Shown here: in pieces, positions 18,233-26,409 of the stretch
Position numbering within the stretch: position 1 is the first letter of the stretch
Layout of the letters: the number at the start of each line of letters is the position of its first letter
Source of the DNA: Tautonia sociabilis
Lineage (GTDB): Bacteria > Planctomycetota > Planctomycetia > Isosphaerales > Isosphaeraceae
Reading direction: 5' to 3'
Assembly: GCF_003977685.1 (NCBI RefSeq)
Contig: NZ_RYZH01000031.1
Location: forward strand, 23,410-87,409
DNA length: 64,000 nt
Position numbers and translations under genes: made by a program
The notes under the pieces: model-generated
What the model saw: the letters and a program-made list of their open reading frames with translations, nothing else
What the model was told of the DNA's origin: nothing
Database searches by the model: none

Positions 18233-20047
18233 TCACGCCTTCGCTGGCTCCGATGCCGACGACGACGCTGCCGCCTCCGCCGCCAGCGCCTCCACGCCGA
18301 CCCGGTGGCAGAAGTCCCCGAACGACTCGCCCTCCTCCCGCTCCGCCTTGAACCTGGAGAAAACGGGGATCAGCTCGTCCACGATGCGGTCGATCGGCAC
18401 GTAATCCTTGAACAGGACGTTCAACCGATCCCCCTGGATCCGGCCTCCCAGGAAGATCGTGTAGGTGCCCGGCCCTGGCGAGCCGTCCGGGTTCTTCGAG
18501 GCTCCCCGGCCCACCAGGCCGATGTCGCAGTTGTACGGCCGGGCGCAGCCGTTCGGGCAGCCGGTCATGTGCACGCTGTACCGCTCCCCCTCCAGGCCGA
18601 GCGCCGCCATCGCCTCCTCGAAGCGGTCCAACACCGAGGGCAGGACCCGCTCCGACTCCGTCACCGCCAGGCCGCACGTCGGCAAGGCCGGGCAGGCCAT
18701 CGCCCACCGCCGGACGGTCGACGTCCGCTCCACCGACGCGATCCCGTACTCTTCCAGCCAGGCGTTCACCTCGTCCTTGCGATCGGCCGGGATGTCCGCC
18801 AGGAGGATCGACTGCAAGCACGTCAGTCGGGCCGGCGCGCCGTACCGCTCGAAGTACGCCCGGAGCCCGCTCGCTAGCCTCAGGCTCCCCTCGTCCTTGA
18901 TCCTCCCGTTCTCGACCGGGATGCCAAGGAACCACGAGCCGTCCCCCTGCTCGTGCCAGCCGAGGTGGTCGTCCACCTCCGTCACGGGTAGGTCCTTCGG
19001 CGGCGTCAGCGGCCCGCCAAGGTACTCCTCGACCTTCGAGCGGAAGGCGTCGATCCCCCAGTCGAAGATCACGTACTTCAGGCGGGCTCGCTTGCGGTCT
19101 CCCCGGTCGCCGAAGTCGCGCTGGACCTTCACCACCGCCTCGGCGATCCGCAGCACCTCGGAGCGAGGCACGTAGCACAGCTCCACGGCCACCGCCGGGA
19201 AGGTCTTCCGGGCGCTGGGGGTCGTCCCCATGCCGCCGCCGACGACCACGTTGTAGCCGACCAGCTCCCCGCCCTCGACCACCGCGAGGAAGCCGAGGTC
19301 GTTGGCGTACGCATCCGTGCAATTATCGTCCGGCAGCGCGAAGGCTGTCTTGAACTTGCGCGGCATGTAGGTCTTGCCGTAGATCGGCTCGACCGCGTCG
19401 TCCCCCGGCGTGGGGACCAGGGCGGGGCCGGGCTTCGGGGCGTCGGGATTGTCGATTTTTTCGCCGTCGAGCCAGATGTCCCAGTAGCTCGACGCCCGGG
19501 GAGACAGGTGCGCCGCCAGGGCCGCGCAGTCCTCCTGCATCCGGGCCCGCACCCGGTCGTGAATCGGCGCCGGGCAGCAGAGGATGTTCCGCTCCACGTC
19601 GCCGCAGGCGGCCAGCGTGTCGAGCAGCGTCTCGTTGATCCTGCGAACGGTGGCCTTGAGGTCCTGCTTCAGCACCCCGTGCAGTTGGAACTCCTGCCGA
19701 GTGGTGATCCGCAGCGTCCCGTTGCCGACGGAGCGCGCCAGCTCGTCGCACGCCAGATACTGCCTCGCGTCGATCCTCCCGCCCGGAATCCGCACGCGGA
19801 CCATGAACGAGTAGGCCGGCTCCTGCCCCTCCCGCCGCCGCTGCACCCGCACGTCCCGGTCGTCCTGCTGGTACGAGCCGTGGAACTTGAGGATCTGCAT
19901 CGCGTCGTCGCTGATCGAGGCGCCCCCGGCGTTGAGCTCGTCCAGCAGCGGAAGCTTCAGGTACTGGCTCTCCCGCTTCAGCGCCTCGACCTTGCTCAGC
20001 TTGCCGTTGCCCTTGCCCTTCGTTTCGCCGTTGCCGCCGGTGCTCAC
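18233..20047 (-). CDS. Assimilatory sulfite reductase, siroheme/4Fe-4S subunit
   Basis: The GTG at 20047 gives 604 residues, matching the family length. The frame extends upstream to a TTG, but that would place the coding start inside the promoter and palindrome. Two ferredoxin-like half domains (FMVRVRIPGGRIDARQYLAC, TLRITTRQEFQLHGV) flank siroheme-binding regions. The cluster ligands are visible: Cys452 and Cys458 in MACPALPTCGLAVTESER, and Cys497 and Cys501 in MTGCPNGCARPY. The PALPTC sequence favours sulfite over nitrite reductase. It reduces sulfite to sulfide by six electrons, probably from ferredoxin because no flavoprotein subunit gene is adjacent. It is transcribed alone from a recognisable promoter. 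Confidence 0.9.
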   Translation of the reverse strand: MSTGGNGETKGKGNGKLSKVEALKRESQYLKLPLLDELNAGGASISDDAMQILKFHGSYQQDDRDVRVQRRREGQEPAYSFMVRVRIPGGRIDARQYLACDELARSVGNGTLRITTRQEFQLHGVLKQDLKATVRRINETLLDTLAACGDVERNILCCPAPIHDRVRARMQEDCAALAAHLSPRASSYWDIWLDGEKIDNPDAPKPGPALVPTPGDDAVEPIYGKTYMPRKFKTAFALPDDNCTDAYANDLGFLAVVEGGELVGYNVVVGGGMGTTPSARKTFPAVAVELCYVPRSEVLRIAEAVVKVQRDFGDRGDRKRARLKYVIFDWGIDAFRSKVEEYLGGPLTPPKDLPVTEVDDHLGWHEQGDGSWFLGIPVENGRIKDEGSLRLASGLRAYFERYGAPARLTCLQSILLADIPADRKDEVNAWLEEYGIASVERTSTVRRWAMACPALPTCGLAVTESERVLPSVLDRFEEAMAALGLEGERYSVHMTGCPNGCARPYNCDIGLVGRGASKNPDGSPGPGTYTIFLGGRIQGDRLNVLFKDYVPIDRIVDELIPVFSRFKAEREEGESFGDFCHRVGVEALAAEAAASSSASEPAKA

Positions 20048-20087
20048 GGGCCCCTCCGTCGCCTCGCGACGCCAATCATCAGTTCCA

Positions 20088-20141
20088 TCACGAACTTCGT
20101 GAACTATGGCCCATTCTAGCCGCAACCCTCCCGGGGATCAA
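20088..20141 (-). promoter_or_regulatory. Sulfite reductase promoter with operator-like palindrome
   Basis: On the minus strand a TTGATC -35 box (20136-20141) and a TAGAAT -10 box (20113-20118) are separated by exactly 17 nt. Ten nt downstream of the -10, over the expected transcription start, lies the palindrome TCACGAA-C-TTCGTGA (20088-20102), perfect over 7-bp arms. The sulfite reductase GTG follows 40 nt later. A regulator bound there would block initiation; its identity is unknown. Confidence 0.7.
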
Positions 20142-20203
20142 TCGCGATCGGCACGGCACGGGGCACGGTGAGACGAAGCGATTGGATCTCTCAGGTGGAG
20201 AGG

Positions 20204-20393
20204 CGGAGACGCGGAGACGCAGAGACGCAGAGACGCGGAGACGCAGAGACACAGAGACACAGAGACGCAGAGACGCAGAGACGCAGAGACGCAGAGACGC
20301 AGAGACGCAGAGACGCAGAGACGCAGAGACGCAGAGACGCAGAGACGCAGAGACGCGGAGACGCAGAGACGCGGAGACGCAGAGACGCGGAGA
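20204..20393. repeat. 8-bp tandem repeat array (GAGACGCA/G)
   Basis: About 23-24 head-to-tail copies of the octamer GAGACGCA, with variants GAGACGCG and GAGACACA, fill the gap between the sulfite reductase promoter and the next plus-strand gene. All six frames are open and encode periodic Arg/Asp/Ala/Glu/Thr/Gln or Leu/Cys/Val/Ser/Ala peptides, which are not credible proteins. Variant octamers cluster at both ends, as expected of slippage-driven expansion. Confidence 0.92.
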
Positions 20394-20448
20394 AGAACAC
20401 GGGGTGGGATCGAATTACCTCTTCGGCGTCTTTCCGGTTCTCTGCTTT

Positions 20449-20502
20449 CTTCCCTCTGCCCTCTTCCCTCTGCCCTCTTCCCTCTGCCCTCTGCCCTCTG
20501 CG
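20449..20502. repeat. 14-bp tandem repeat (CTTCCCTCTGCCCT)
   Basis: Three perfect 14-bp copies, then shortened CTGCCCT units, lie just after the octamer array. The reverse complement contains GCAGAGGG, the core of the 21-bp array at 6008-6259. The remaining sequence to 20644 has no recognisable gene. Confidence 0.85.
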
Positions 20503-20644
20503 CTTCCGCGTGAGTTCCCCTCCTCTGTGACGCACCGCCCCCTCCCGTTACACTCGAACCCCTGGAGGGCTTCCTCGCTCGATTCGGCAGGGCCGGACAG
20601 GACAGGACAGGGCAGGGCAGGGCAGGAGACAGAGGGTCGCCGTC

Positions 20645-21175
20645 ATGGGCTCCTACCGGCTCGAAGGGCCCAAGCCGGCCCGGATGTACGAGGTGATTCT
20701 GCCGAAGAAGCTTGGCTACTTCGGGAAGATCGAGGAGGTGCTCGAAGACCTCTTCGACGAGGACGCCATCCGCTCCGTCCCCTACGTTCGCCAGGTGATC
20801 GCCGCGGCCCGCTCCCGAGATCCGAACTTCGACGAGCACGCCTGGGTCCGGACCTTGTGCGAGGCGTCTCGGGGGTATTCCATCTACGAGATGGACGGCC
20901 GCTACCTCTCGGCCGACGGGCCGATCGACGAGCGCGTGCTCGTCTTCCGCTTCATCTTCCACAACCCGACCGCCCCGCCCAACGCCGCCGTTCGCACCGA
21001 CCTGCTCGCCGCCTCGCTGGAGATCGTCAACTTCCTCGTCGCCCACCGCTTCGCCGAGGAGCTGGGCGTCGAGGAGGAGATCTGGTTCCTCGAATACACC
21101 GAGCCCCGCCTGGCCATCTGGCGCAAGGTCGACGACCCCCTGCCCCTTGATCCCGCACCGGAGGCCGACCGTTGA
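20645..21175 (+). CDS. Conserved-looking protein of unknown function
   Basis: This 176-residue soluble protein has a mixed alpha/beta composition and no signal peptide or membrane segment. Notable stretches are MYEVILPKKLGYFGKIEEVL, a central region rich in aromatic and acidic residues, and EEEIWFLEYTEPRLAIWRKV near the end. No family is recognised. Its stop codon overlaps the TTG start of the next gene (TTGA), and the following SUI1-like gene is also close, so three cytoplasmic genes form a short operon. Codon use fits its neighbours, and the overlap supports that it is a real gene. No function is proposed. Confidence 0.75.
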   Translation: MGSYRLEGPKPARMYEVILPKKLGYFGKIEEVLEDLFDEDAIRSVPYVRQVIAAARSRDPNFDEHAWVRTLCEASRGYSIYEMDGRYLSADGPIDERVLVFRFIFHNPTAPPNAAVRTDLLAASLEIVNFLVAHRFAEELGVEEEIWFLEYTEPRLAIWRKVDDPLPLDPAPEADR

Positions 21176-21672
21176 CCATCGACGTCCTGATCGACCGCTT
21201 CGAGAACGGCGGGCCGCTGCTGGCCTACTCCATCACCAACCTCTCCCGAGCGCACGAGGCCGCCCGCCCCGGCCCCGGCTCCTGGAGCATCGCCGAGCTG
21301 GTCGTCCACCTGCTCGACAGCGACCTCGTCGGCGGCGACCGCATCAAGCGCGTCATCGCCGAGGAGAACCCCACCCTGCTCGCCTACGATGAGAACGCCT
21401 GGCTCTCCCGGCTCGGCTACCAGGACCTGCCGATCGAGGAGGCCGTCTCCATGTTCGTCGCCAACCGCCGCTGGATCGCCCGGATCCTCCGCACCCTGCC
21501 CGAGTCCGACTTCGCCCGAGCCGGCAACCACACCGAGAAGGGCCGCCTCACCCTCGCCGAGCTGGTCCTCGGCTACGTCGGCCACCTCGACCACCACCTC
21601 ACCTTCCTCTACGCCAAGCGAGGCAACCTCGGCATGGCCGTCTACCCCCGCTACAGCTACGCCCTGGAATGA
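21172..21672 (+). CDS. DinB/YfiT-like four-helix protein
   Basis: This 166-residue protein starts at a TTG that overlaps the previous stop. The pattern matches the DinB-like superfamily: PGSWSIAELVVHLLDSDLVG supplies the first histidine, and LGYVGHLDHHLTFLYAKR near the end supplies further histidines of the expected metal triad. Members are four-helix bundles that often bind a divalent metal; some act as thiol transferases or in stress responses, but many are uncharacterised. Translational coupling to the unknown upstream protein suggests a joint role. The family call is fairly firm and the biochemical activity is unknown. Confidence 0.75.
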   Translation: MTIDVLIDRFENGGPLLAYSITNLSRAHEAARPGPGSWSIAELVVHLLDSDLVGGDRIKRVIAEENPTLLAYDENAWLSRLGYQDLPIEEAVSMFVANRRWIARILRTLPESDFARAGNHTEKGRLTLAELVLGYVGHLDHHLTFLYAKRGNLGMAVYPRYSYALE

Positions 21673-21743
21673 CGTCCGCTCCCCGCCGGCTCCGTCCTCC
21701 TGCTGCTCGCATCCATCATCCGCCATCCGTCTGGAGCCTGCTC

Positions 21744-22103
21744 ATGGGCCGCCTCTTCGCCGGGACGCAATGGGACCGCCCCCCTCGCTGCGAGCGCTGC
21801 GGCCAGCTCGAAGCCGAATGCTCCTGCCCTCCCCCGGCCCCCGAGCCCCCCCGTCGACTCGACCCCGCCCGGCAAACCGCCCGCATCCGCGTCGAGAAGC
21901 GCCCGAAGGGGAAGCTCGTGACCGCCATCCGCGGCCTTCCCCCCGACGGCAACGACCTCCCCGCCCTGGCCGCTCAACTGAAGTCCACCATCGGAGGAGG
22001 AGGCACCGTCAAGGACGACGGCACGATCGAGCTCCAGGGCGACCACGCCGACCGCGTCTCCTCCCTGCTCGCCGAAATCGGCTACAACACCAAGCGAAGC
22101 TGA
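21744..22103 (+). CDS. SUI1 (eIF1/YciH-like) domain protein
   Basis: The start chosen is MGRLFAGTQWDRPPRCERCG (119 residues). An in-frame ATG at 21669 overlapping the previous stop would add 25 weakly conserved-looking residues. The N-terminal segment has a CxxC...CxC cysteine cluster (CERCGQLEAECSC), probably zinc binding. It is followed by the SUI1 fold: RIRVEKRPKGKLVTAIRGLP, LAAQLKSTIGGGGTVKDDGT and IELQGDHADRVSSLLAEIGY. SUI1 proteins in bacteria are non-essential relatives of eukaryotic initiation factor 1 and may influence start-codon choice on the 30S subunit. It sits at the 3' end of the DinB-like operon. The precise role is inference. Confidence 0.85.
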   Translation: MGRLFAGTQWDRPPRCERCGQLEAECSCPPPAPEPPRRLDPARQTARIRVEKRPKGKLVTAIRGLPPDGNDLPALAAQLKSTIGGGGTVKDDGTIELQGDHADRVSSLLAEIGYNTKRS

Positions 22104-22144
22104 CCCTCCGCTCCGAGGAGAATCGCCCGGAACGCCCCCCCGCC

Positions 22145-22486
22145 ATGCCCCCGCCGCTCCTCCGTGCCCGGATCACCGCCGTCGCGCTGGCCGCCGTCGT
22201 GCTCTTCTGGCAGCTCGGCAACGCCGCCGCCGACCGGTTCGTCCACCCATTCCTCGCGGCCGACCTGATCGGCTCCTCCTGGCTGCTCCTGGCCGCCTCG
22301 TGGCCCGACCGAAGGACCGCCGCCGTCGCCCTGATTGCCGGCTTCGGCGTCCTGTTCGGCGTCTTCTCCTCCGCCGTCACCGGCCGGATGCTGGTCGGCC
22401 GCTTCGACCCCGGCACGGCCGCCGCGGCCCTCGGACTGGTGCCTTGCGTGTTCGGGATCGTCCAGGCGGGGAGCAGCTCCCCCTGA
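22145..22486 (+). CDS. Small integral membrane protein
   Basis: This 113-residue, strongly hydrophobic protein begins MPPPLLRARITAVALAAVVL. About four membrane segments are visible: ITAVALAAVVLFWQLG, LAADLIGSSWLLLAASW, TAAVALIAGFGVLFGVFSSAV and AAAALGLVPCVFGIVQAG. No family is recognised. It lies 41 nt after the SUI1-like gene on the same strand and ends before a hairpin that separates it from the convergent esterase gene. Function unknown. Confidence 0.7.
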   Translation: MPPPLLRARITAVALAAVVLFWQLGNAAADRFVHPFLAADLIGSSWLLLAASWPDRRTAAVALIAGFGVLFGVFSSAVTGRMLVGRFDPGTAAAALGLVPCVFGIVQAGSSSP

Positions 22487-22698
22487 TCGCATCGCAGCCG
22501 ACGAGTCGCGCCGGGGTCGGTTTGCGCGGGCTCGCCCGAGCCGGTTCCGAACCCTCTGGAACCTCGTCCTGGGAACGAACAGGTCAGGCACCGCCCCCCT
22601 CCGATCCGACGCGACCAGCTCGTCTCCGACCCAATCGCAACGGCGAAACCTCATCGAAGCAGGCTGCCCCTGCTTCCCGTCCACCCGACCGCCATCAA

Positions 22699-22724
22699 GC
22701 CCGCCGGCCGTTCCATCGGCGGGC
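22699..22724. terminator. GC hairpin between convergent genes
   Basis: GCCCGCCG and CGGCGGGC form a perfect 8-bp stem with a 10-nt loop between the ends of the small membrane gene and the esterase gene. There is no T tract, so it may be a weak or factor-assisted bidirectional terminator. The remaining part of the 270-nt gap shows nothing else. Confidence 0.35.
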
Positions 22725-22757
22725 CGGCGCCGGCCGCCGGTTGGCCTTCGGCCCCAA

Positions 22758-23843
22758 TCACGGCCTCAAGGCAAGCATCCAGGGGCCCGTCGGCGGCAGC
22801 AGGTGACGGCCGAGGAAGCGGTACGCCTCGGCCTGGTGGCGGTTGAAGTACGAGAGCGAGTGCGTCGCCAGCGGCGCCGTCGCCAGCTCCACGTGCACCC
22901 CCTTCGAGGCAGCCAGCCAGGCAAACGACATCGCCTGCGCGTCGAAGTTCCAGTTGTCCCGGCCGCCGAAGTGGCAGAAGAGGGCCATCTCACCGGGCTG
23001 GAGATCGGTGGTGAACAGCAGGTCGGCCGGGTTGAGGTACTGGAGGATGTCGGAGACCTCCGGCCCGCTGCCCAGGACCGGGTCGATGTACTTCCGGGCC
23101 CGGGTCTGCCGCAGGCCGAAGGAGAAGACGGCGTAGACCTCCTCGGGGTCGTAGGCCGCTTTCCAGCGGTAGGTCGACGGGTGGAAGTCCTCTCGGGGTC
23201 CTCCCGGTCGGATGTCGTCGTACCGCACGTTGACCGGAGAGGCCAGGGTCGCCACCGCCCCGAAGAGGTCCCGGCGCCGCAACGCGATGCTCATCCCCCC
23301 GAACCCGCCCCCGGAAAGGCCCAGCACGCCGTGAGCCTTCGCCTCGGGACGGATGGAATAATGCGACATCACGAACGGCATCACCTCCCCCACGAGGTGA
23401 TCCTCGAACCGCCCTCCCTTCCCATTGATGAACAAGGAGTGGGTCGAGCGGATGTGATTCTCCCCCTCGTAGGTCCCGTCCGGGCAGGCCACGACCACCG
23501 GGGGGATCTCCCCCCGGAGGATCATGGCGTCGAGCTGTTGCAGCGGATGGCCTCCGATGAAGGCATGCTCATCCACATAAGCCATGTGGAGCCAGAGGAT
23601 CAGCGGGTACTGCCGCCTCGGGTCATAGCCGGGGGGCGTGTAGACGTACAGGTCCCGCTTCCGGCCCAGCACCGGGGAGTCGAGCCGGCGGTCAGCCCCG
23701 TGGTTGTGCGAGTAGTCATCCACGTGGCCCGCCAGGCGGTGGTTCACCCAGTCGATATTGACGAGCGCTCGATATTGCGCACCCGCCGGAACGGCCCCGA
23801 TCAGCAGGACCGCGGCCGCGATCGGGCCTCGCCATTCGCGCAT
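22758..23843 (-). CDS. Secreted esterase (PF00756-like alpha/beta hydrolase)
   Basis: This 361-residue protein starts at MREWRGPIAAAVLLIGAVPA, a signal peptide cleaved near AGAQ. The alpha/beta-hydrolase fold is clear: RDLYVYTPPGYDPRRQYPLI strand region, nucleophile Ser177 in GLSGGGFGG, acidic residue region FGGRDNWNF and catalytic histidine in LATHSLSYF. The family includes antigen-85-like mycolyltransferases, feruloyl and acetylxylan esterases and enterochelin esterase. A role in extracellular polysaccharide ester cleavage is plausible but not shown. It lies 112 nt downstream of the coaC-like gene, same strand. Confidence 0.85.
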   Translation of the reverse strand: MREWRGPIAAAVLLIGAVPAGAQYRALVNIDWVNHRLAGHVDDYSHNHGADRRLDSPVLGRKRDLYVYTPPGYDPRRQYPLILWLHMAYVDEHAFIGGHPLQQLDAMILRGEIPPVVVACPDGTYEGENHIRSTHSLFINGKGGRFEDHLVGEVMPFVMSHYSIRPEAKAHGVLGLSGGGFGGMSIALRRRDLFGAVATLASPVNVRYDDIRPGGPREDFHPSTYRWKAAYDPEEVYAVFSFGLRQTRARKYIDPVLGSGPEVSDILQYLNPADLLFTTDLQPGEMALFCHFGGRDNWNFDAQAMSFAWLAASKGVHVELATAPLATHSLSYFNRHQAEAYRFLGRHLLPPTGPWMLALRP

Positions 23844-23955
23844 GGTCGAACCTCGCCGATTCCGACCGACTCGAAATCCCCTCCCCCCACCCCGGTTCGG
23901 TCCGCCGGGGGGCCGTCCGGAGCCTTTGATCGACCGATCCCCCGGGCCGCTTGAG

Positions 23956-24624
23956 TTAACCGGGCCCGGCCCCGGCCCGCTCCAGGGCCGATTGAACCGC
24001 CTGGACGACCTCGGGGATCTCCGCCATGCCGCCGGTGCCCACATCCCCGCACGCCAGCCGCTTGGCGATCGGCGTCACCAGGGTCAGCCCCGGCGCATGA
24101 CGCTCGAACACCCCGGCCGCCTCCTCGAGCGCCCAGGGTGCCGACGGCCCCCCGTCTCCCCGGTCTTCCAGCAAGAGCCGAAGGTGACGACGGGTGACGG
24201 GGCTGTCCCACATCAGGGTGTTCATCGCCGGCGCCAGCACCACCGGCCGGGAGAAATCCCAGCAGCGGAACAGGCAGGTCAGGCAGTTGTCGCTCAATCC
24301 CAGGGCGAACTTGCCCAGCGTGTTGGCATCCAGCGGAGCGACGACCAGCAACTCCGCCCAGCGGCGCAGCTCGATGTGCAGCACCGGGTCGTCCCGACGC
24401 CAGCGGTCGAACGCCCACTCGTCGGCGTCCCGGTACAGCGAGCCGCCCAGGCGGAGGGCGTCGTCGGGGTCGGGAGGGCCAAGCTCTCCCGGGTCGAAGA
24501 ATTTCAGCGCTGGCTCGGTAACGACCACGCGCACGGCGTGGCCGCCGGCCCTCAGCGCCGCGCGCAGAGCAGGCGTCCGGATCGCGGCGACCGAACCGGT
24601 GACTCCCAGAAGGATCCGGGCCAT
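23956..24624 (-). CDS. coaC: Phosphopantothenoylcysteine decarboxylase-type flavoprotein
   Basis: This 222-residue protein has the HFCD flavoprotein pattern: ARILLGVTGSVAAIRTPAL FMN-binding start, active-site histidine at about residue 83 (VLHIEL), PLDANTLGKFALGLSDNCLT, the APAMNTLMW motif and the substrate-flap segment LACGDVGTGGMAE. In CoA biosynthesis this enzyme decarboxylates 4'-phosphopantothenoylcysteine. Most bacteria fuse it to CoaB as Dfp, but here it ends at about the length of the decarboxylase domain alone, and no coaB is adjacent. A related flavoprotein decarboxylase is the main alternative. Confidence 0.83.
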   Translation of the reverse strand: MARILLGVTGSVAAIRTPALRAALRAGGHAVRVVVTEPALKFFDPGELGPPDPDDALRLGGSLYRDADEWAFDRWRRDDPVLHIELRRWAELLVVAPLDANTLGKFALGLSDNCLTCLFRCWDFSRPVVLAPAMNTLMWDSPVTRRHLRLLLEDRGDGGPSAPWALEEAAGVFERHAPGLTLVTPIAKRLACGDVGTGGMAEIPEVVQAVQSALERAGAGPG

Positions 24625-24754
24625 GAGCGGGGGCCTCCCTTACCTGCCCGCGACCGGCCCGGAGTTGAGCCGAGGCGACGCGACGCGATGCGACGCGATG
24701 CGACACGGGGCCGGCCGCCGATCGATCCGATCGATCCGGCGCCGGCCGGTCCGC

Positions 24755-25000
24755 TCAGCGGCACTCGGCGGTCAGGGGGGCCATCGTCTCGTTGACGGCC
24801 TCGCTCAGGCGGCTCAGCAGGTCGCGGTGCAGCTGCCGATACTCGCGACGGGTCAGCAGCAAGCGTTCGTGGGCGCGGCGGGTGAGCAGGGCGGCCACGG
24901 CCTTCAGGTCGGCCTCGACCATCCCGGTCAGCTCCTCGAACTCGGGCGGGAGGTTCAACGCGGTCGCGGGGGCAGCGGACGTGTCGCTGGGGCAAGACAT
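24755..25000 (-). CDS. Small helical protein of unknown function
   Basis: This is an 81-residue candidate from MSCPSDTSAAPATALNLPPE; a start 20 codons upstream also exists. The second half (DLKAVAALLTRRAHERLLLTRREYRQLHRDLLSRLSEAVN in outline) looks like two amphipathic helices. It lies 130 nt upstream of coaC on the same strand. No family recognised. It could be spurious, but the helical pattern, ATG and strand agreement favour a gene. Confidence 0.5.
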   Translation of the reverse strand: MSCPSDTSAAPATALNLPPEFEELTGMVEADLKAVAALLTRRAHERLLLTRREYRQLHRDLLSRLSEAVNETMAPLTAECR

Positions 25001-25374
25001 CTCGGACCCTCCTTGGCTGGGACCTCCGCGGTGGCACGGACTCCCCGTGCTCTTGGACACGATTAGCCGCGAGGCGGTCGCCAGTCAAGTCTCGAATGGC
25101 GCTTGGTTCCCGGTCGTGGTCACGGGGCCAAGCGTTGCAAGACATGTGCCGGGCGACGATCTGCCCGGCCTCAATCATCTACATGTGCATCTTCGGAGAC
25201 GATCGCGACGGGCTTCGTCGCGGCGGCTCGGGTGTCGGGTCGGCCGGTCCCTGGGCGGGCGCCTCCGGGAGCTCGGCCGGGGTGGGAAGCCCCGGCACGA
25301 CTCGTCGCGTCGTCCGGGTTGTTCAGGGCTCATTGTAGCAACGGGGTCAAGGGCAGATCGTGACGCCAGTGGCC
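25001..25374. other. Intergenic gap with no recognised gene
   Basis: This is about 370 nt between the small helical gene and the Mrr-like gene. Short open frames on both strands are Arg/Gly/Ser-rich and look like GC-driven noise. No RNA, repeat or clear promoter was seen. Confidence 0.5.
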
Positions 25375-26214
25375 TCAAAACCACGCGGGCTCCGGCTCCT
25401 TCGTCGCGCCAGGGCCCATCGCCTCGCGGACCAGCTCCACCAGCCTCGGCCCGTCCACCAGCTCGATCGGGTGGTCCGAGGCGAACCGCTCCGCCGCCAG
25501 CGAGAACGTCCTCGTCGTCACAAAGAACCCCTTATGGCACCCCGTGTGGTGGATCGTCCCCAGGAACTTCTGCAGTTCCGGAGAGCCCACCACCCCCTTC
25601 TTGTGGTACTTGCACTGGACGACGCCGCGAAGCCCGTTGCGGGTCACTCTCAGGTCCGCTCCCTCGTCCCCGGTGCCCCCCACGCGGTCGACCTCGTAGC
25701 CGATCGCCTCGAACAGCTCGGCCACGAACTCCTCGAACCCCTCCGGCGACAGGCTGTCCAGTTGCGCCAGCTTCAGGTCCGCCCTCCTGGCCTGCAGCCG
25801 AAGACGCTCGGCCTTCTCCCTCGCCTCGGCCACCGCCTCCTGGATCAGCCTCCGGCGCCGCTCCACCTCGGGGCCCTCCGGCCCCGGGAGCCGAGCCGCG
25901 TAGCGCTCGATCTTGTACAGCACGTTGCGGATCGTGTTGTCCAGCCTCGCCCGCTCCGCCCTCGTCAGCTGGTTCTCGAACCGCCGGAAGACGGCGTATT
26001 CCAGATGCTCGAACGCCCCCTCCAGCTCCGCCTCCGACCGGATCGCCGGCGCCTCGTCGTTGTACGGCACGCTCGACCAGAGCATCCCCTGCACGGTCCG
26101 GCCCCGATCCCGGTCCCCTTCCCCGCCGGGAGACGGCCCTCCCGATCCCTCGGCGGCCCGGTCCCGCAGCCATTGCAGCAGCAGCTCGGCGCACTTCGGT
26201 CCCAGGCACTCCAT
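25375..26214 (-). CDS. Mrr-type restriction endonuclease-like protein
   Basis: This 279-residue protein starts at MECLGPKCAELLLQWLRDRA. The N-terminal half is helical and charged and may form a coiled coil (residues about 80-150). The C-terminal half is a PD-(D/E)xK fold of the Mrr_cat type: SPEGFEEFVAELFEAIGYEV, then Asp187 in GTGDEGADLRV and Gln200-x-Lys202 in VVQCKYHKK. Family members cleave modified or foreign DNA. No methyltransferase or specificity gene is next to it, as expected of a modification-dependent nuclease. The target is unknown. The 195-nt gap upstream holds no other gene. Confidence 0.83.
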   Translation of the reverse strand: MECLGPKCAELLLQWLRDRAAEGSGGPSPGGEGDRDRGRTVQGMLWSSVPYNDEAPAIRSEAELEGAFEHLEYAVFRRFENQLTRAERARLDNTIRNVLYKIERYAARLPGPEGPEVERRRRLIQEAVAEAREKAERLRLQARRADLKLAQLDSLSPEGFEEFVAELFEAIGYEVDRVGGTGDEGADLRVTRNGLRGVVQCKYHKKGVVGSPELQKFLGTIHHTGCHKGFFVTTRTFSLAAERFASDHPIELVDGPRLVELVREAMGPGATKEPEPAWF

Positions 26215-26409
26215 GATCGGGTGCGTCTCCTCCCTCTCGGCACAACGCAACGCAACGCGACTCGACGGGGCCGCGGGCCCATTGGTGCCGCACGACCCCA
26301 CCCCCGGGGCGCTCCGTCCGCCCCGCGTCGCGACCCATCTTATCCGAACCGTGCGCCGGATCCACCTCGCGGGGGGATCGAGCTCGCGGAAGGCCGATTC
26401 GGGCCCTCC

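Noticed and set aside
20048..20125. A longer sulfite reductase starting at a TTG at 20125.
   Set aside because: It would put the coding sequence over the palindrome and almost onto the -10 box, and the added residues do not resemble the family.
20168..20535. Open frames on both strands encoding periodic Arg-Asp-Ala-Glu-Thr-Gln or Leu-Cys-Val-Ser-Ala peptides.
   Set aside because: They are translations of the octamer array and have no start context or complexity of a real protein.
25096..25338. An 80-codon plus-strand frame in the gap before the Mrr-like gene.
   Set aside because: Composition is Arg/Gly/Ser-rich, with no motif, promoter or neighbour support.
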